A stretch of 24,111 bases of DNA from Chara braunii (lineage: Eukaryota; Streptophyta; Charophyceae; Charales; Characeae): the NCBI GenBank assembly GCA_003427395.1, contig BFEA01000385.1, positions 912,070 to 936,180 on the forward strand, given 5' to 3'. Positions 1 through 16,469 of this stretch are shown here, piece by piece. Positions within the stretch are counted from its first letter, which is position 1. Each line of letters starts with the position of its first letter. The notes beneath the pieces are model-generated. The model saw nothing but the letters and a program-made list of their open reading frames with translations, searched no databases and was not told the origin of the DNA. The position numbers and the translations under genes were made by a program.

Positions 1-605
1 GATATGTTATGGAGAAAAATAAATTAAACAAGATTTGATGGAGCAGTACATCCGAATTCCTTACCAAATTTGAAATAAAAATAAAATACGGAAAACAAAT
101 ACTAATTATAAAAAAATAAATAAAAAAATTAGTGAGTGCGCGAGCATGTTTTCGACACTGCCATATTTGGCGATTTGTAATTTTTTTTTGGCATAGATAA
201 ATGCCCTGAAAATTTACAGATGTATACTTCACATAATACAAAGCCCACTTAAAAAGTTTCAAAAAATAATAAAATTGTTTAGACCCCTAACTAAAGTGAA
301 AACAAAAAGTAAAAAATAAAAAAATACGTGGGCGAGCACGTTTTGACACCGCCATCTTTGGCGATTTGTTATTCTTATTTGGATTAGCCAAATGCCTTGA
401 AAATGTACAGGCATGTACCTCACGTCGTAGAGAACTCACAAAACAAAATTCAGAAGACAATAATTATTTTTAAGCTCCGAAATAAGTTTTAGCGGGGGCT
501 GAACGCCGTCGGGTTCGGAGCCCGTACGGGCCCCCGAACGCCCGCACGTACGGAGGTCTGCCCGGGGACCTCCGTACATACGGGCTGGTGACCCTGTATA
601 CATAT
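1..605. mobile_element. TA-microsatellite-associated non-autonomous element, copy A (5' end outside window)
   Basis: An AT-rich element without coding capacity, shared with two other copies in this window (1811-3302 and 3527-4547). Landmarks in order are ATTCCTTACCAAATTTG (54-70), a GTTTTCGACAC...GCCAT block (about 150), a second related GTTTTGACACCGCCATCTTTGGCG block (about 341), then a GC-rich terminal section from about 495. It ends with ...GGTGACCCTGTATA and passes directly into a (TA)n run. The reverse complement of this end (TATACAGGGT) matches the 5' end of the copy at 3527, so the ends are inverted repeats. The left end lies beyond position 1. Confidence 0.7.
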
Positions 606-642
606 ATATATACATATATATATACATATATATATATACACA

Positions 643-675
<33 letters not shown>

Positions 676-709
676 CGTCATATATATATGTCCATATATA
701 TATATATAG
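596..709. repeat. (TA)n microsatellite with interruptions
   Basis: About 110 bp of TATATA and TATACA repeats at the right end of element copy A. It produces Tyr/Ile-rich open frames that are not genes. Confidence 0.95.
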
Positions 710-719
710 GTACGAATCA

Positions 720-1260
720 TGTGGGATGCGCAGTGATTGCCACTACATCTGGATGCATTTATGTGTTAAGTATGATAACAATCAAGTCATCCATTATATG
801 CGAACGACGCTATGGAAAGGGTGGGACACCATTTTATTTCTCTCGCTCACGTGCACTAAACAATCAAACATGTTCACCGTTACATAATCAAAGGCACATG
901 TACAGCCTAAAGCATAACAATTTTTGTGCTTCCAACAAGATAATTTGAACCAGATTTGGAAAAAAAAAAACAAGGAACTATTGTTTTTTTTTCTTTCACA
1001 AGTCTATATAGCCTAGCAACTAGTACACTATGACTGTTTGTGATTCCATATGAGCAACATGGTCAATGGGTTGGTTAAGCACTCTCTCACACTCTCTCTA
1101 TATTACTATCTCACAAACACACAAACATGTTGGCATAGTTGATCATGTTTTTGTTGTGTATAGCGAATATGACAACATACAAACATGAACACACACACAA
1201 CACATACAGGGTCTTGCTACCCCACTCTTGAAACATGGATTTTTTTTTTCCGTTGTCAGT
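720..1260. other. Unassigned AT-rich intergenic sequence
   Basis: I see no gene, RNA or complete mobile element here. There is a short CT/CA-rich stretch (about 1080-1210). A degenerate GTATAG(C/T)GAA...ACAACATACA motif near 1158 is echoed near 1577, suggesting old repeat debris. Confidence 0.4.
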
Positions 1261-1261
1261 T

Positions 1262-1523
1262 CATTTTGAGAGGTCGTTCTCTTAAAGTTTCGGTCGTTTC
1301 ACCACACGACTCTTAAAAATCTAACCTCTCGAAATTAAAAACTCCTGGAGAGTCCTTCGAGGCACGACGTGAAACCTCTTGAAACCGAGTAGTTGGCATG
1401 GAGGGCGAAAACAAGATTTTGAGAGGCGTTCTTGAATGCAAATTTTGACACTTTTTTTTTTCCTTTTCTTTAAAGCCCGAGTTTGAGAGGCTGTGGCGTC
1501 GCACAACCTCTCGAAATTAATGG
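1262..1523. repeat. Cluster of inverted CCTCTCGAAA / TTTTGAGAGG motifs (possible foldback element)
   Basis: TTTTGAGAGG or a one-base variant occurs near 1264, 1416 and 1472. Its complement ACCTCTCGAAATT occurs near 1324 and 1506, with ACCTCTTGAAA at 1371. The outermost pair (about 1264 and 1506) could be terminal inverted repeats of a small foldback element. I could not find a clear target-site duplication. Confidence 0.4.
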
Positions 1524-1539
1524 TTTGGAGAGAGTGGTG

Positions 1540-1790
1540 TGGGGTGACCCACAATCATGCCTTCTTTGTGGAGTTATGTATAGTGAACAATACAACATAC
1601 ACACAAACCGTTCCCCTTCTCCAATGACATGTACAAACAAACCACAAGTTGCATACCCTTGAGCTCCCGGTAGGGGCATCAACAATCACAAACGCGCCAC
1701 TCCTATGGTGCAAACCTTCCCCATGCACTAGGGAGAGTTCCAGGTTTGGTTTGTCACCCGTACTATACATATGAGCAACTTTGTTTGACT
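1540..1790. other. Unassigned intergenic sequence before a (TA)n tract
   Basis: No gene is recognised. The stretch ends in (TA)n at about 1788-1812, the landing site of the next element copy. Confidence 0.4.
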
Positions 1791-2215
1791 ATATATATAT
1801 ATATATATATATAGGGTGGCCGACGTTCGGGACGGGCCGAACGCCCGAACCCGAATGCTCGAACGTACGGGCCCCCCTGGGCGAACGCGAACAAATAAAA
1901 TCCAAATTCCTTACCAAATTTGAAATACAAATTAAAAAAGAAAAATAAATATTAATAAAAAAATAGATAAAAAAATAGAGAATTAAAATTGATGAGTGCA
2001 CAAACCTGTTTTCGAGATTGTCATCTTTGACGATTTTTCATTTTATTTTGGCATAGCTAAACTCCTTGCAACTTTACATGTGTGTACTTCATACAATACA
2101 AAACTCATGCAAAAAGTTTCAAAAAATAATAAAATATTTGAGGCATCAAAATAAAATCATAACAAAAAGTGACAAGTTAAAAAAAAAAAAAACTGAGTAG
2201 CTGAGCACGTTTTAA

Positions 2216-2891
2216 ACCATAAGTACACAACCTCAACCTTGCAGCAAAATAACTTGTCGCCACAAAAAGTAAAAGGCCGACTCGGGGCAGGGTCGGAGCG
2301 TTAGAAGGTTTTCAATTTTTTTGGCCCATCTCAATTCGTACGCCCCCCCCCCCAAAAAAAAGCCTTTGGCCGTGATTACAGTTGGATACACTTTTTGGAG
2401 TACTCGTGCGAGTTTGCCCTCAGTGATGACACTTCAACAAAACGTAGAACATGGGGAGCAGGACTTTCGGATTCTCAAAAAAAAAAAAAAAAAAAAAAAC
2501 GTTTTAGCCTGTGATTGCAGTTGGATACACTTTTTGGAGTAATCGTGTGAGTTTGCCCTCAGTGAGGGCACTTCAACAAAACGTAGGATACGGGGAGCGG
2601 GACTATCGGACTCTCAAGAAAAAAAGAAAAAAAAGTCAACAACGCTTTGCCCGTAAAAGTGGTTGGATGCATTTCAACGTGGTTAGTGCGAGTATGCCCT
2701 CAGGAAGTGCATTTTGAGCAAGAGGAATATGTGTTGCCTTGCTGGTACAGCTAGGAGAAAAAAAAAAAAAAAACTGGAATAAAAAAAGTAACAACAACGT
2801 TTTTCTCTTCCCGTAATAGTTATCAGATATGCGCTGCCTTGCTGGAAAGTGACCATTTGCTTATGGCCTACATGATGTTCACGGCATCATT

Positions 2892-2922
<31 letters not shown>

Positions 2923-3053
2923 CCCAGTCAGACCGACGACACCATTGCCACTTCCGAAATTCCCACTGCAAGTACCCTCACGCAAAAGGCTCGAAAATAG
3001 TGGCGCGCATTGGGCAGGTAGGTTTGGGATTTTAGGTGCGGGTGTAATGGTGG
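2216..3053. mobile_element. 838-bp insertion nested in copy B
   Basis: The intact copy D reads GTTTTAACACCGCC at this place. Here the sequence TTTAA occurs on both sides of the foreign segment (2211-2215 and 3054-3058), consistent with a 5-bp target duplication. The insert starts ACCATAAGTACAC and ends GTGTAATGGTGG, weakly inverted termini (ACCAT against ATGGT). It has no coding capacity and is built largely of homopolymer A and T runs and a tandem repeat of about 140 bp. Confidence 0.6.
2360..2860. repeat. Degenerate tandem repeat, period about 140, inside the nested insertion
   Basis: GTTGGATACACTTTTTGGAG begins at 2381 and 2520, and a decayed GTTGGATGCA at 2662. Each is followed by GAGT(T/A)TGCCCTCAG and, in the first two, by CACTTCAACAAAACGTAG. 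The units are separated by poly(A) tracts of different length. A weaker fourth unit sits near 2800-2850. Confidence 0.8.
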
Positions 3054-3315
3054 TTTAACACCGCCATCTTTGACGATGTTTCACTTTGTTTTGGCTAGGC
3101 AAAATGCCTTGAAACTTTACATGCGTGTAGCACATGTCTTAAATAACTGAAAAAAAAAAAAAAACCAATATATTTAGGTCCCGAAATAATTTTTGGCTGG
3201 GGGCGAACCCCTTCAGGTTCGGCCCCCAAATGGGACCCTGAATGCCCGAACGTTCGGGGGTAACCCAAGGGGCCCCTGAACGTTCGGTATGACAACCACG
3301 TATATATATATATAT

Positions 3316-3513
3316 TGTCGCAAACAGAACTGCCTGGTAAACCGTAGGCAGAGAGAAAGAAAAGGACAACAAACGAGGGGCTGTGACAAACTGTTTCGTC
3401 GGAGTTTCACCGATATATATATATATACATATATATCGTCACAAACAGAACTGCCCTATAAACCGTAGACAGAGAGAGAGAAGGGGACAACAAACAAGGG
3501 GCTGTGACAAACT
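3316..3513. repeat. Duplicated 77-bp unit, each copy flanked by (TA)n
   Basis: Units at 3316-3392 and about 3436-3513 share CAAACAGAACTGCC, AAACCGTAG, GGACAACAAAC and GGGGCTGTGACAAACT with few substitutions (period 120). Each begins right after a (TA)n tract, and the second runs straight into the tract before copy D. Confidence 0.85.
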
Positions 3514-3526
3514 ATATATATATATA

Positions 3527-4547
3527 CAGGGTGTTAAGGACGGGCCGAATGCCCCCACCCAAACGCCCGAACGTACGATAACGGTCGAACGCGGACCAAA
3601 AAAAGAAATAAAATAAAAAAATAAAAAACTTAAAAAAACTTGTAAGAAACACATGTAATGCAAAAAAATAAATTGAAAAACATTTGCCTGAGCATTACAT
3701 CCAAATTCCTTACCAAATTTAAAATAAAAAAAGGAAAATAAATTATTAAAAAAAATAATAATAATAAAAAATTAAAGAATTAAAATTAAAGAATTAAAAT
3801 TAATGAGTGCACAAACCCGTTTTCGACACCGCCATCTTTGACGATTTTTCTTTTTTTTTCCTTACATAGCCAAATGCCCTGCAACTTTACATATGTGTAC
3901 TTCGCATAATACAAAACTCATGCAAAAGTTTCCAAAAATAATAAAATATTTGAGGCATTAAAATAAAATCACAATAAAAAGTGAAAAGTGAAAAAAAATA
4001 AAATAAAATTGAGTAGCTGAGTACGTTTTAACACCGCCATCTTTGACAATTTTGTATTTTGTTTTGGCTTGACAAAATGCCTTGAAACTTTACTTCCGTG
4101 TAGCGCATGTCCTAAAGAATTTACAAAAAAACTAGGCTACCAGCCACCGCCCGGGTCCCCGGTGGCTAGCCCGTGCAAGGACCAGGGAAGGTCCCGGCCA
4201 AAAAAAAAAGTTATTCCAAAAAATTCGAAAACAAAATATGTTATGCAAAAAAATAAACTGAATAACTTTTGCCTCAAAATCACATCGAAATTCTTCACCA
4301 AATTAAAAAAAAAAAAATAAAAATCATATTTTTATTTTTATTTTTTTGGCCCGGTCGGGCAAGTGACCCCAGGCCACCCTGGTAGCCTACCAAAAAAACA
4401 TGAAAAAAAAATATATATTTTTAGGCCACGAAATAATTTTTGGCGGGGGTCGAACTCCTTCAGGTTTGGCCTACGAACGGGACCCCGAATGCCCGAACGT
4501 TTGGGGGTCAGCCTGGGGGCACCCGAACGTTCGGCCTGGTAACCATG
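3527..4547. mobile_element. TA-microsatellite-associated element, copy D, full length with a nested MITE
   Basis: This is the only copy with both ends inside the window and a complete interior. It starts at CAGGGTGTTAAGGACGGGCC directly after (TA)n and ends at ...GGTAACCATG directly before (TA)n. The GC-rich ends carry repeated CGAACGT motifs. Internally there are two copies of the ACACCGCCATCTTTGAC block (about 3827 and 4031) about 205 bp apart, as in copy A. Without the 258-bp insert it is about 760 bp. It has no coding capacity, so any movement would depend on enzymes supplied elsewhere. Confidence 0.75.
4133..4390. mobile_element. 258-bp MITE-like element with 11-bp terminal inverted repeats
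   Basis: The ends are TAGGCTACCAG and, inverted, CTGGTAGCCTA. The sub-terminal sequences are GC-rich and partly palindromic (CCACCGCCCGGGTCCCCGGTGG at the left), while the centre is AT-rich. Both sides carry C, seven A, C (4124-4132 and 4391-4399), a 9-bp candidate target duplication as made by Mutator-like transposases; an 8-bp duplication as in hAT is also possible. The flanking sequences join to match the uninterrupted family copies. Confidence 0.75.
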
Positions 4548-4587
4548 TATATATATATATATTCATTTTCTTTTTCGGGAACCCCGT

Positions 4588-4801
4588 ACTATTCGCAGCC
4601 CTAAGGCTGCAGTATAGTGGACTTCGGTGTCTGTGTAAAGGTGTCATATTTTTTGCAGGGGGCGACCACTATGCAAGTGGATTCTTTGGGGGACCGGTCC
4701 TTCAAGATATTGCGGACTACCTACAACTAGCTCTTGTAGAACCGAGACTTTTGGGAAAAGGAAGGACTGGTCCTCGAGTGGAAGCGGACCCCCCAAAAAA
4801 G
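4588..4801. repeat. Group of inverted repeats (possible foldback remnant)
   Basis: A hairpin with stem GCAGCC/GGCTGC (4595-4600/4605-4610) is extended by ACTAT/ATAGT. A second inverted pair is GGACCGGTCCTTC (4691-4703) against GAAGGACTGGTCC (4761-4773), with one mismatch. Outside it lie TTTGGGGG (4685) and CCCCCAAA (4790). No gene is recognised. Confidence 0.5.
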
Positions 4802-4821
4802 TGAGGGCCATTCAGCCTCGC

Positions 4822-4830
4822 TCTCTTTCT

Positions 4831-4874
<44 letters not shown>

Positions 4875-4948
4875 GGTAGCTCTCGCCCCCCTCCCTCTCT
4901 CTCTATCTCTCTTTCTGTCTCTCTCTCTCACTCATATCAGTAAATGGA

Positions 4949-4983
<35 letters not shown>
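4822..4983. repeat. (CT)n microsatellite, interrupted
   Basis: Two blocks of CTCTCT (about 4838-4870 and 4955-4983) are joined by impure CT-rich sequence. The Leu/Ser-rich open frame across it is not a gene. Confidence 0.95.
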
Positions 4984-4987
<4 letters not shown>

Positions 4988-4999
4988 GTGCATGGTCCT

Positions 5000-5699
5000 A
5001 GTCTCATTGCTTTGGCTACGTTAGGGCTGCGTTCCCCGCGGTAGGCAATACATAGAGTAGCAAGACGATGAGATAGATGAGTAAAATATATACAAAAGAA
5101 GATTGGATATTAGATTAGATAAAAAAATAAAAATAAATTAAAAGTAAAAACGAAACAAAAGCAAGTGCGGGTGTATCTTCTTATGTTTTTGGAGAACATA
5201 CGTGCTCCATTTTGCACATTCGGCGAGTATTTTGGCCCTTTTTTTTTTTGTATAGGCCGGAGTGGATGTATAACGCTTTTCTTACGGGCTTCGAGCAGTT
5301 TAGGTGTACCGTTGGTAGAAGAAGGCCAAGGCTGCAGTGCGCTCTTTTGGGGGCGCTCCGCTACAGGTAGGATACGTCGTACGGCAGTCCTTGTGGCTCG
5401 GTCAGGGGGATCCGTTGGTAGAAGAAGACCAAGGTGACACTGCGCTGTTTTGTGGGCGAATTTTTGCTGTTAATGCTCCTTACTCGGCCTCGTGCTCCTA
5501 TACCGTGAGAGTTTATGGAAACTGGAAGGACGGATTGTTTCGCGCCTGCACGGTCTGAAAGCGCCAAGAACGCGCGCGAGCACACCGAACTTGCTTTCGG
5601 ACTTGGCCGCTATATACGTAAAAGGATTCGTCCGTTCGTACTCCTTGGTTCATATTATTCAGAGCGTACTCACAGCGGGACTTTTCTGCTGATTTGTAG

Positions 5700-5700
<1 letters not shown>
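5000..5700. other. Unassigned intergenic sequence with a 103-bp-period duplication
   Basis: No gene is recognised. GTTGGTAGAAGAAG(G/A)CCAAGG occurs at 5311 and 5414, both followed by TGCGCT(C/G)TTTTG(G/T)GGGCG, so about 45 bp is duplicated. Short open frames on both strands have no recognisable product. Confidence 0.6.
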
Positions 5701-12616
<6,916 letters not shown>

Positions 12617-12662
12617 GCGACTGTCTATGCGGCTCCCTTATAACGATAAATATTTTAGTTAT
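12617..12662 (+). other. Start of beta-tubulin 3' UTR with a small AU-rich hairpin
   Basis: After the TAG stop, a weak hairpin forms between ATAAC (12640-12644) and GTTAT (12658-12662), with more A-T pairs inside. A GATAAAT string within it is the only polyadenylation-signal-like element I see close to the stop. The real cleavage site is unknown. Confidence 0.35.
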
Positions 12663-12719
12663 CAATCCACTCATCTCATCAGCACAGAAGATTAGAGATC
12701 TCAGAACTTGTGGGATCTT

Positions 12720-13490
12720 TAGCGATGTGAAGTGGAAACTCGGGGGTCCAGTCTCTCGTGGACGAACACCGATCTTGTCTGCATCGAGCTGGGAGATATC
12801 CTCAAGGGGACTCGGTGGCTACATGCGCGGGACGGAGGGGGCATGCAAATAACTTTTTTGCTTTGGCTTGGCCTATTCTTGCTTTTGATGGCTAGTTTCT
12901 CTTCTCTTTCGAGGTTACCCCCACACTCGTGCCCTCTTTATTCCTTCGCAGTAACCACACCTAATTCGTCCCTGCTCCCTCTCAGAGGGTAATGGCCTGA
13001 TTTTCTTAATGACATGGCAATAATGATGTATTCCTTTCTTTTGCAAGTTGCCTGTGTACAAGTCTCTCTTCGGATAATGCTCTGCTTTTTGAAAAACTGA
13101 CTCAGGCAGGTTATTATGCAGTATCATTATCTCATGCAGAAAATAGCTCCCTTCCTATTCTTGGACAGTCTACCGTAACATTTCATTTGTGGCATGAGTC
13201 GGCATATTATGTTGTGTATCAGTGGGACTGGTGGGAGAAAAGCTGAACACTCTAATGTCAATCCCGGAATGCAATTGTTAGCCACAAGGTGCATTGCGTA
13301 ACTGATGTCTTCCAAGCGTTATAGGCTAGGGATGAATGCTTGTGGGTGGGCCGTCCTCTGAGGTCCAAGTCTTATTCCAAGGGTTAAATAACTGTACGCG
13401 AACAAATCCACGTATGTAACCCTTGGCACCAAAAAACAGAGGACGGCCACAATCTTTGGACCTGCATCTCGCCATTCGGGTTCTCTCGTT
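12720..13490. other. Intergenic sequence downstream of beta-tubulin
   Basis: The first few hundred bases may be 3' UTR. Beyond that I see only short open frames without recognisable products. Confidence 0.35.
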
Positions 13491-13494
13491 TTTC

Positions 13495-14105
13495 AATTTT
13501 TTGGATCTGACGTTAGCCACAGGCAGCACCTTGCCTTTGAAGCACCAAGGGATAGTCTGTTTGTAATGATGACGCAACGTCCTGCTATGGGCTTGATGGA
13601 CTTGGTTACTACAGGGGCAATCTGGGGATGAGCACTGGTGGGAAAATCCGTGTTGTATTGCTCTTCTTTCGAAGGTCCAATTACAATCTCAGCGAAAATT
13701 CTTGTTACTCGGTCGGAGGACAATGCCCGCAGTCATCTGTTATTTTACGTTTCTTGTCAGGGCAATGATTTGATTTCTTGTTCTCACATTTCGGATCTGA
13801 CATAAGCCGCGCACAGCAAATCGCCTTGCAGCCCGCAAGGGATGGTTTGTTTCGTAATGACGCAACGCCCTTGTATGGGGACATCGACATGGTACCTGGT
13901 CGCATTGGTGTTCTTCCGAAGATCTAGCGGAGCATATCGCCTTGTATCGCCTTGTACCTGGTCGCATCGGGGAAGCTGGGGATGGGCGCTGGTGGGTAAA
14001 AACCCTTGTCGTTGCATTGGTGTTCTTCCGAAGACCCCATGACAATATCGGCGAATGTTAGTTTTTTCGCATTGGAATACAACACCCGCTGTCATCTGCT
14101 ATTTA
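13495..14105. repeat. Diverged two-copy duplication of about 290 bp
   Basis: GGATCTGACGTTAGCC at 13503 is matched by GGATCTGACATAAGCC at 13793. Both continue through CAAGGGAT(A/G)GT(C/T)TGTTT, AATGA...CGCAACG, a CTGGGGATG(A/G)GC(A/G)CTGGTGGG block and TCTT(T/C)C(G/C)GAAG to a TGTCATCTG(T/C)TATTT-like end. Unit 2 carries an extra internal duplication of TATCGCCTTGTA. The short minus-strand open frames over both units resemble each other because of this duplication; I do not recognise a protein. Confidence 0.75.
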
Positions 14106-14168
14106 ATGCTCTTCTCGTCTTGTATCAGCTATTTAATGCTCCTCTTCTTGGATCTGCTATTTAATGCT
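14098..14168. repeat. Three copies of GCTATTTAATGCT, period 28-30
   Basis: Exact 13-mers start at 14098, 14128 and 14156, with T-rich spacers between them. Confidence 0.9.
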
Positions 14169-14199
14169 GTTATCTTGTTACGGCTTTGATCTAGCGGGA

Positions 14200-15120
14200 T
14201 CTGATCTAACCGCTCATTTCTCGAAACTACTTAATGTAGCTCTATAAGGGGGTTGTTTCGCGTACGCGGTGTCCTTGAAGGTGTAGTAAAAAAATTCTGT
14301 TGTTGGACGATTCGATAAGCGATGCTGAAAATGGCTCATTGTCGACTCAACCTAGCGTGAACATCAGTAAGAGATATCCGAGGAAACGAGAGTGTGTTCT
14401 CTTTGAAACGCAGAAATGTCAACTCTGTGCCCACTAGAATACGCTTATCGAAGTGATGTGTTCTCTTTGAAACGCAGAAACGTCAACTCTTATGATAAGG
14501 ATGGGCATGGTAGAATTTGGAAGAGCTTTCGAACCGCCGAGGAAAAGAAAAGCTGCCGATTGTTGGAGAACGAAGTGGACATATCGTGAGGAAAACTAAA
14601 TGCCAGTAGACGTGCCTGGATTGGGTCGCAATCCTCTAATTCAGCAGTTATGCCTGCATTGAGACGAGATACAGTCAGGCAAAGGGAAATGAACGCAAAA
14701 TGTGAAATGAGAAGAAACGTGGGAAGTTATGGGTTTTTTAGATGACGAGGGAAGTCTTGGTATTAAATGCGCGCATACTTTGGATCCTCTGCAATTTCAT
14801 TAGCGCGTAGAAGAGCCACTTTCCAAACACCTTGCAATTGGAGAACGGAGACTTCGCCCACCAAACGCTCCTCTCCTCTGTCCAACGATATGTTAGCCTG
14901 AAGTCACCATGTCTCTTCATCGTGCTGGGTGAGCGCTTCCGCACGTAACGGTTTAACTGCGAAATGTGACTACATGTATCATTTCCCGGATATCCCATCT
15001 TGGCTGACCCTTGAAAGCGTTGATTGTTCCTGGCTGATCCTTAAAGCGTTGATTGGTCGTGGCGATGGCGGTCATGTCCGTTTGTTCCGGTACAACGAGA
15101 GCGGAAAGTTCGCGCTCCCT
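14200..15120. other. Unassigned intergenic sequence with short tandem repeats
   Basis: A 34-bp unit beginning TGTGTTCTCTTTGAAACGC occurs at 14393 and 14457 with one difference. A unit containing AAAGCGTTGATTG recurs at about 15013 and 15042. No gene is recognised. Confidence 0.6.
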
Positions 15121-15136
15121 TACCTGGCGTCGCATA

Positions 15137-15189
15137 CGTGCCCGCCCTCGGTAGATTGAAGCCTTGCCGAGGCCAAACTGGCGGGTGCG
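15137..15189. repeat. GC-rich hairpin
   Basis: CCCGCC (15141-15146) pairs with GGCGGG (15180-15185). Inside it CTCGG (15147-15151) pairs with CCGAG (15167-15171), leaving a 15-nt loop and an 8-nt bulge. Function unknown. Confidence 0.5.
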
Positions 15190-15383
15190 CGTGGAAACGC
15201 CCGACGACACCCTGCGCTCTGAAATCAGAGCTGCTAATGTTTGTCAATTTCACTTTTATCCTGTTATCATACACCGACGAACTCACATGCAAGACGAAAT
15301 ACGCAGCGAAAGGGAGAGAGAGACGGACACAACACCATCGACAGACCTCCATGTTTTCGGGCCTCTAGCCCAATACCTCCGCG

Positions 15384-15428
15384 TTCCGAAAACGTCTCCA
15401 CATTTTCGAGCCTCCAGCGTTTTCGGAA
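15384..15428. repeat. Perfect 11-bp inverted repeat
   Basis: TTCCGAAAACG (15384-15394) is the exact complement of CGTTTTCGGAA (15418-15428) around a 23-nt loop. The flanking GCG/CGC allows further pairing with a small bulge. Confidence 0.8.
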
Positions 15429-15429
15429 A

Positions 15430-16460
15430 ACGCTCAAGGCCGAGTCAAAACTCCCAAGGCCCTTGAACGTTCTTGGAAATTTTATCAGTGCAGAAGCTAG
15501 TAAGGGCCAGATCCCTCTAGCCCCTATTGTTCATTGCTGACTGTTTATCTTCGTAATCGAGGGTGAAAAGTGAATATAATCGAGGGTAGTGGGCCCTAAG
15601 TCATATACTCAGATCCTCTCAACGTTAACTCGGTCTCGAGTGCAAAAGAAAACGCCATATCTTGTGCCAGTATATGTATCTTTTGTCCTTGTGAAGGAAC
15701 GAACCAACAACGGCCAGCTTCCGTCTCCGACTTCTGAATTCCTTTCAGAACAATCAGATCTGATTCTCGTGAATCGCTTGGCAGCGCACCCCGAGAAGCC
15801 AACCAGAGTGCTTGACCACAACCCACGATCTACTCGCTCTTTAGCTCGGAAGCCTTCCGGATCGGCTCGCCCTAACATCAACTCGGAAGTCTTCCGGATC
15901 GACTCGCTTTCTCCCAAACGAAACTTGACAAAAATGGAGACATCATCAATCGACCGTGTTTTTGCCATGCACCAAAACATCCGATCTAAATCCAATCAAT
16001 TCACAAATCGCAACTGAGTATGTTCTAAGAAAACAAAAGCGGTCGATGGAATGGACGGTTTACCCATCGGACTGCAGATGAACTGTTGCAACATCTTCTC
16101 ACGTGCCCGGAAAAACGTATTCCCCAAAGTTTCACCTGTGTCCTGAACTCGTCCTTTCTGCATCTTCGCACCCTCCCCTCTTTCTCACGAGTATCCCGCT
16201 TTTGCTTCACGGGAGTTGTTGAAGTCGGTGGCATTTAGAACAGAGGGATGAGTAAAAGGTTACAGAAAATCTCTTTGATATCATATGGCGCAGAGACCCA
16301 AGCTTTTCCTTTCTTCAAATTCCCATTAACGCCACTAAGGCATTCCATCAGCGTTTGAGTGCTGCGAAGATTGAGATGAGACCGCTTCGGCAAGTCCAAT
16401 ACCATCTGGTTGACCCCTTCCGGAATTTGTAGGACGCAGATCAGCACGAGTGGGCCACCA
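15430..16460. other. Unassigned sequence with a 37-bp-period tandem pair
   Basis: A 26-bp unit containing GGAAG(C/T)CTTCCGGATCG occurs at 15845-15870 and 15882-15907 with two differences; the core GGAAGNCTTCC is palindromic. An open frame of 142 codons covers 15589-16017 on the + strand but resembles no family I know. Confidence 0.5.
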
Positions 16461-16469
16461 ATGTGGTTT

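Larger units (their letters stand above)
1811..3302. mobile_element. TA-microsatellite-associated element, copy B, interrupted
   Basis: The left part (1811-2215) and right part (3054-3302) together reproduce the order of landmarks in the other copies: GC-rich start with GGGTGGCCGACGTTCGGG just after (TA)n, ATTCCTTACCAAATTTG (about 1907), GTTTTCGAGATTGTCATCTTTGACG (about 2009), then across the gap ACACCGCCATCTTTGACG (about 3058), CCGAAATAATTTTTGGC, and a GC-rich end rich in CGAACGTTCGG. It closes at another (TA)n tract (3301). Without the inserted 838 bp the element is about 650 bp. Compared with copy D it lacks about 100 bp near the left end. Confidence 0.75.

Noticed and set aside
588-948. 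Tyr/Ile-rich open frames across the TA microsatellite
   Set aside because: Translations of (TATA)n simple repeat.
4400-4804. 134-codon + strand frame containing GDHYASGFFGGPVLQDIADYL
   Set aside because: The first half is the end of mobile element copy D and the second lies over inverted repeats; no recognised protein.
4801-5001. Ser/Leu-rich open frame
   Set aside because: Translation of (CT)n simple repeat.
15589-16017. 142-codon + strand open frame
   Set aside because: No recognised family; it contains a nucleotide tandem repeat (15845-15907), and an equally long antisense frame exists. It may be chance.
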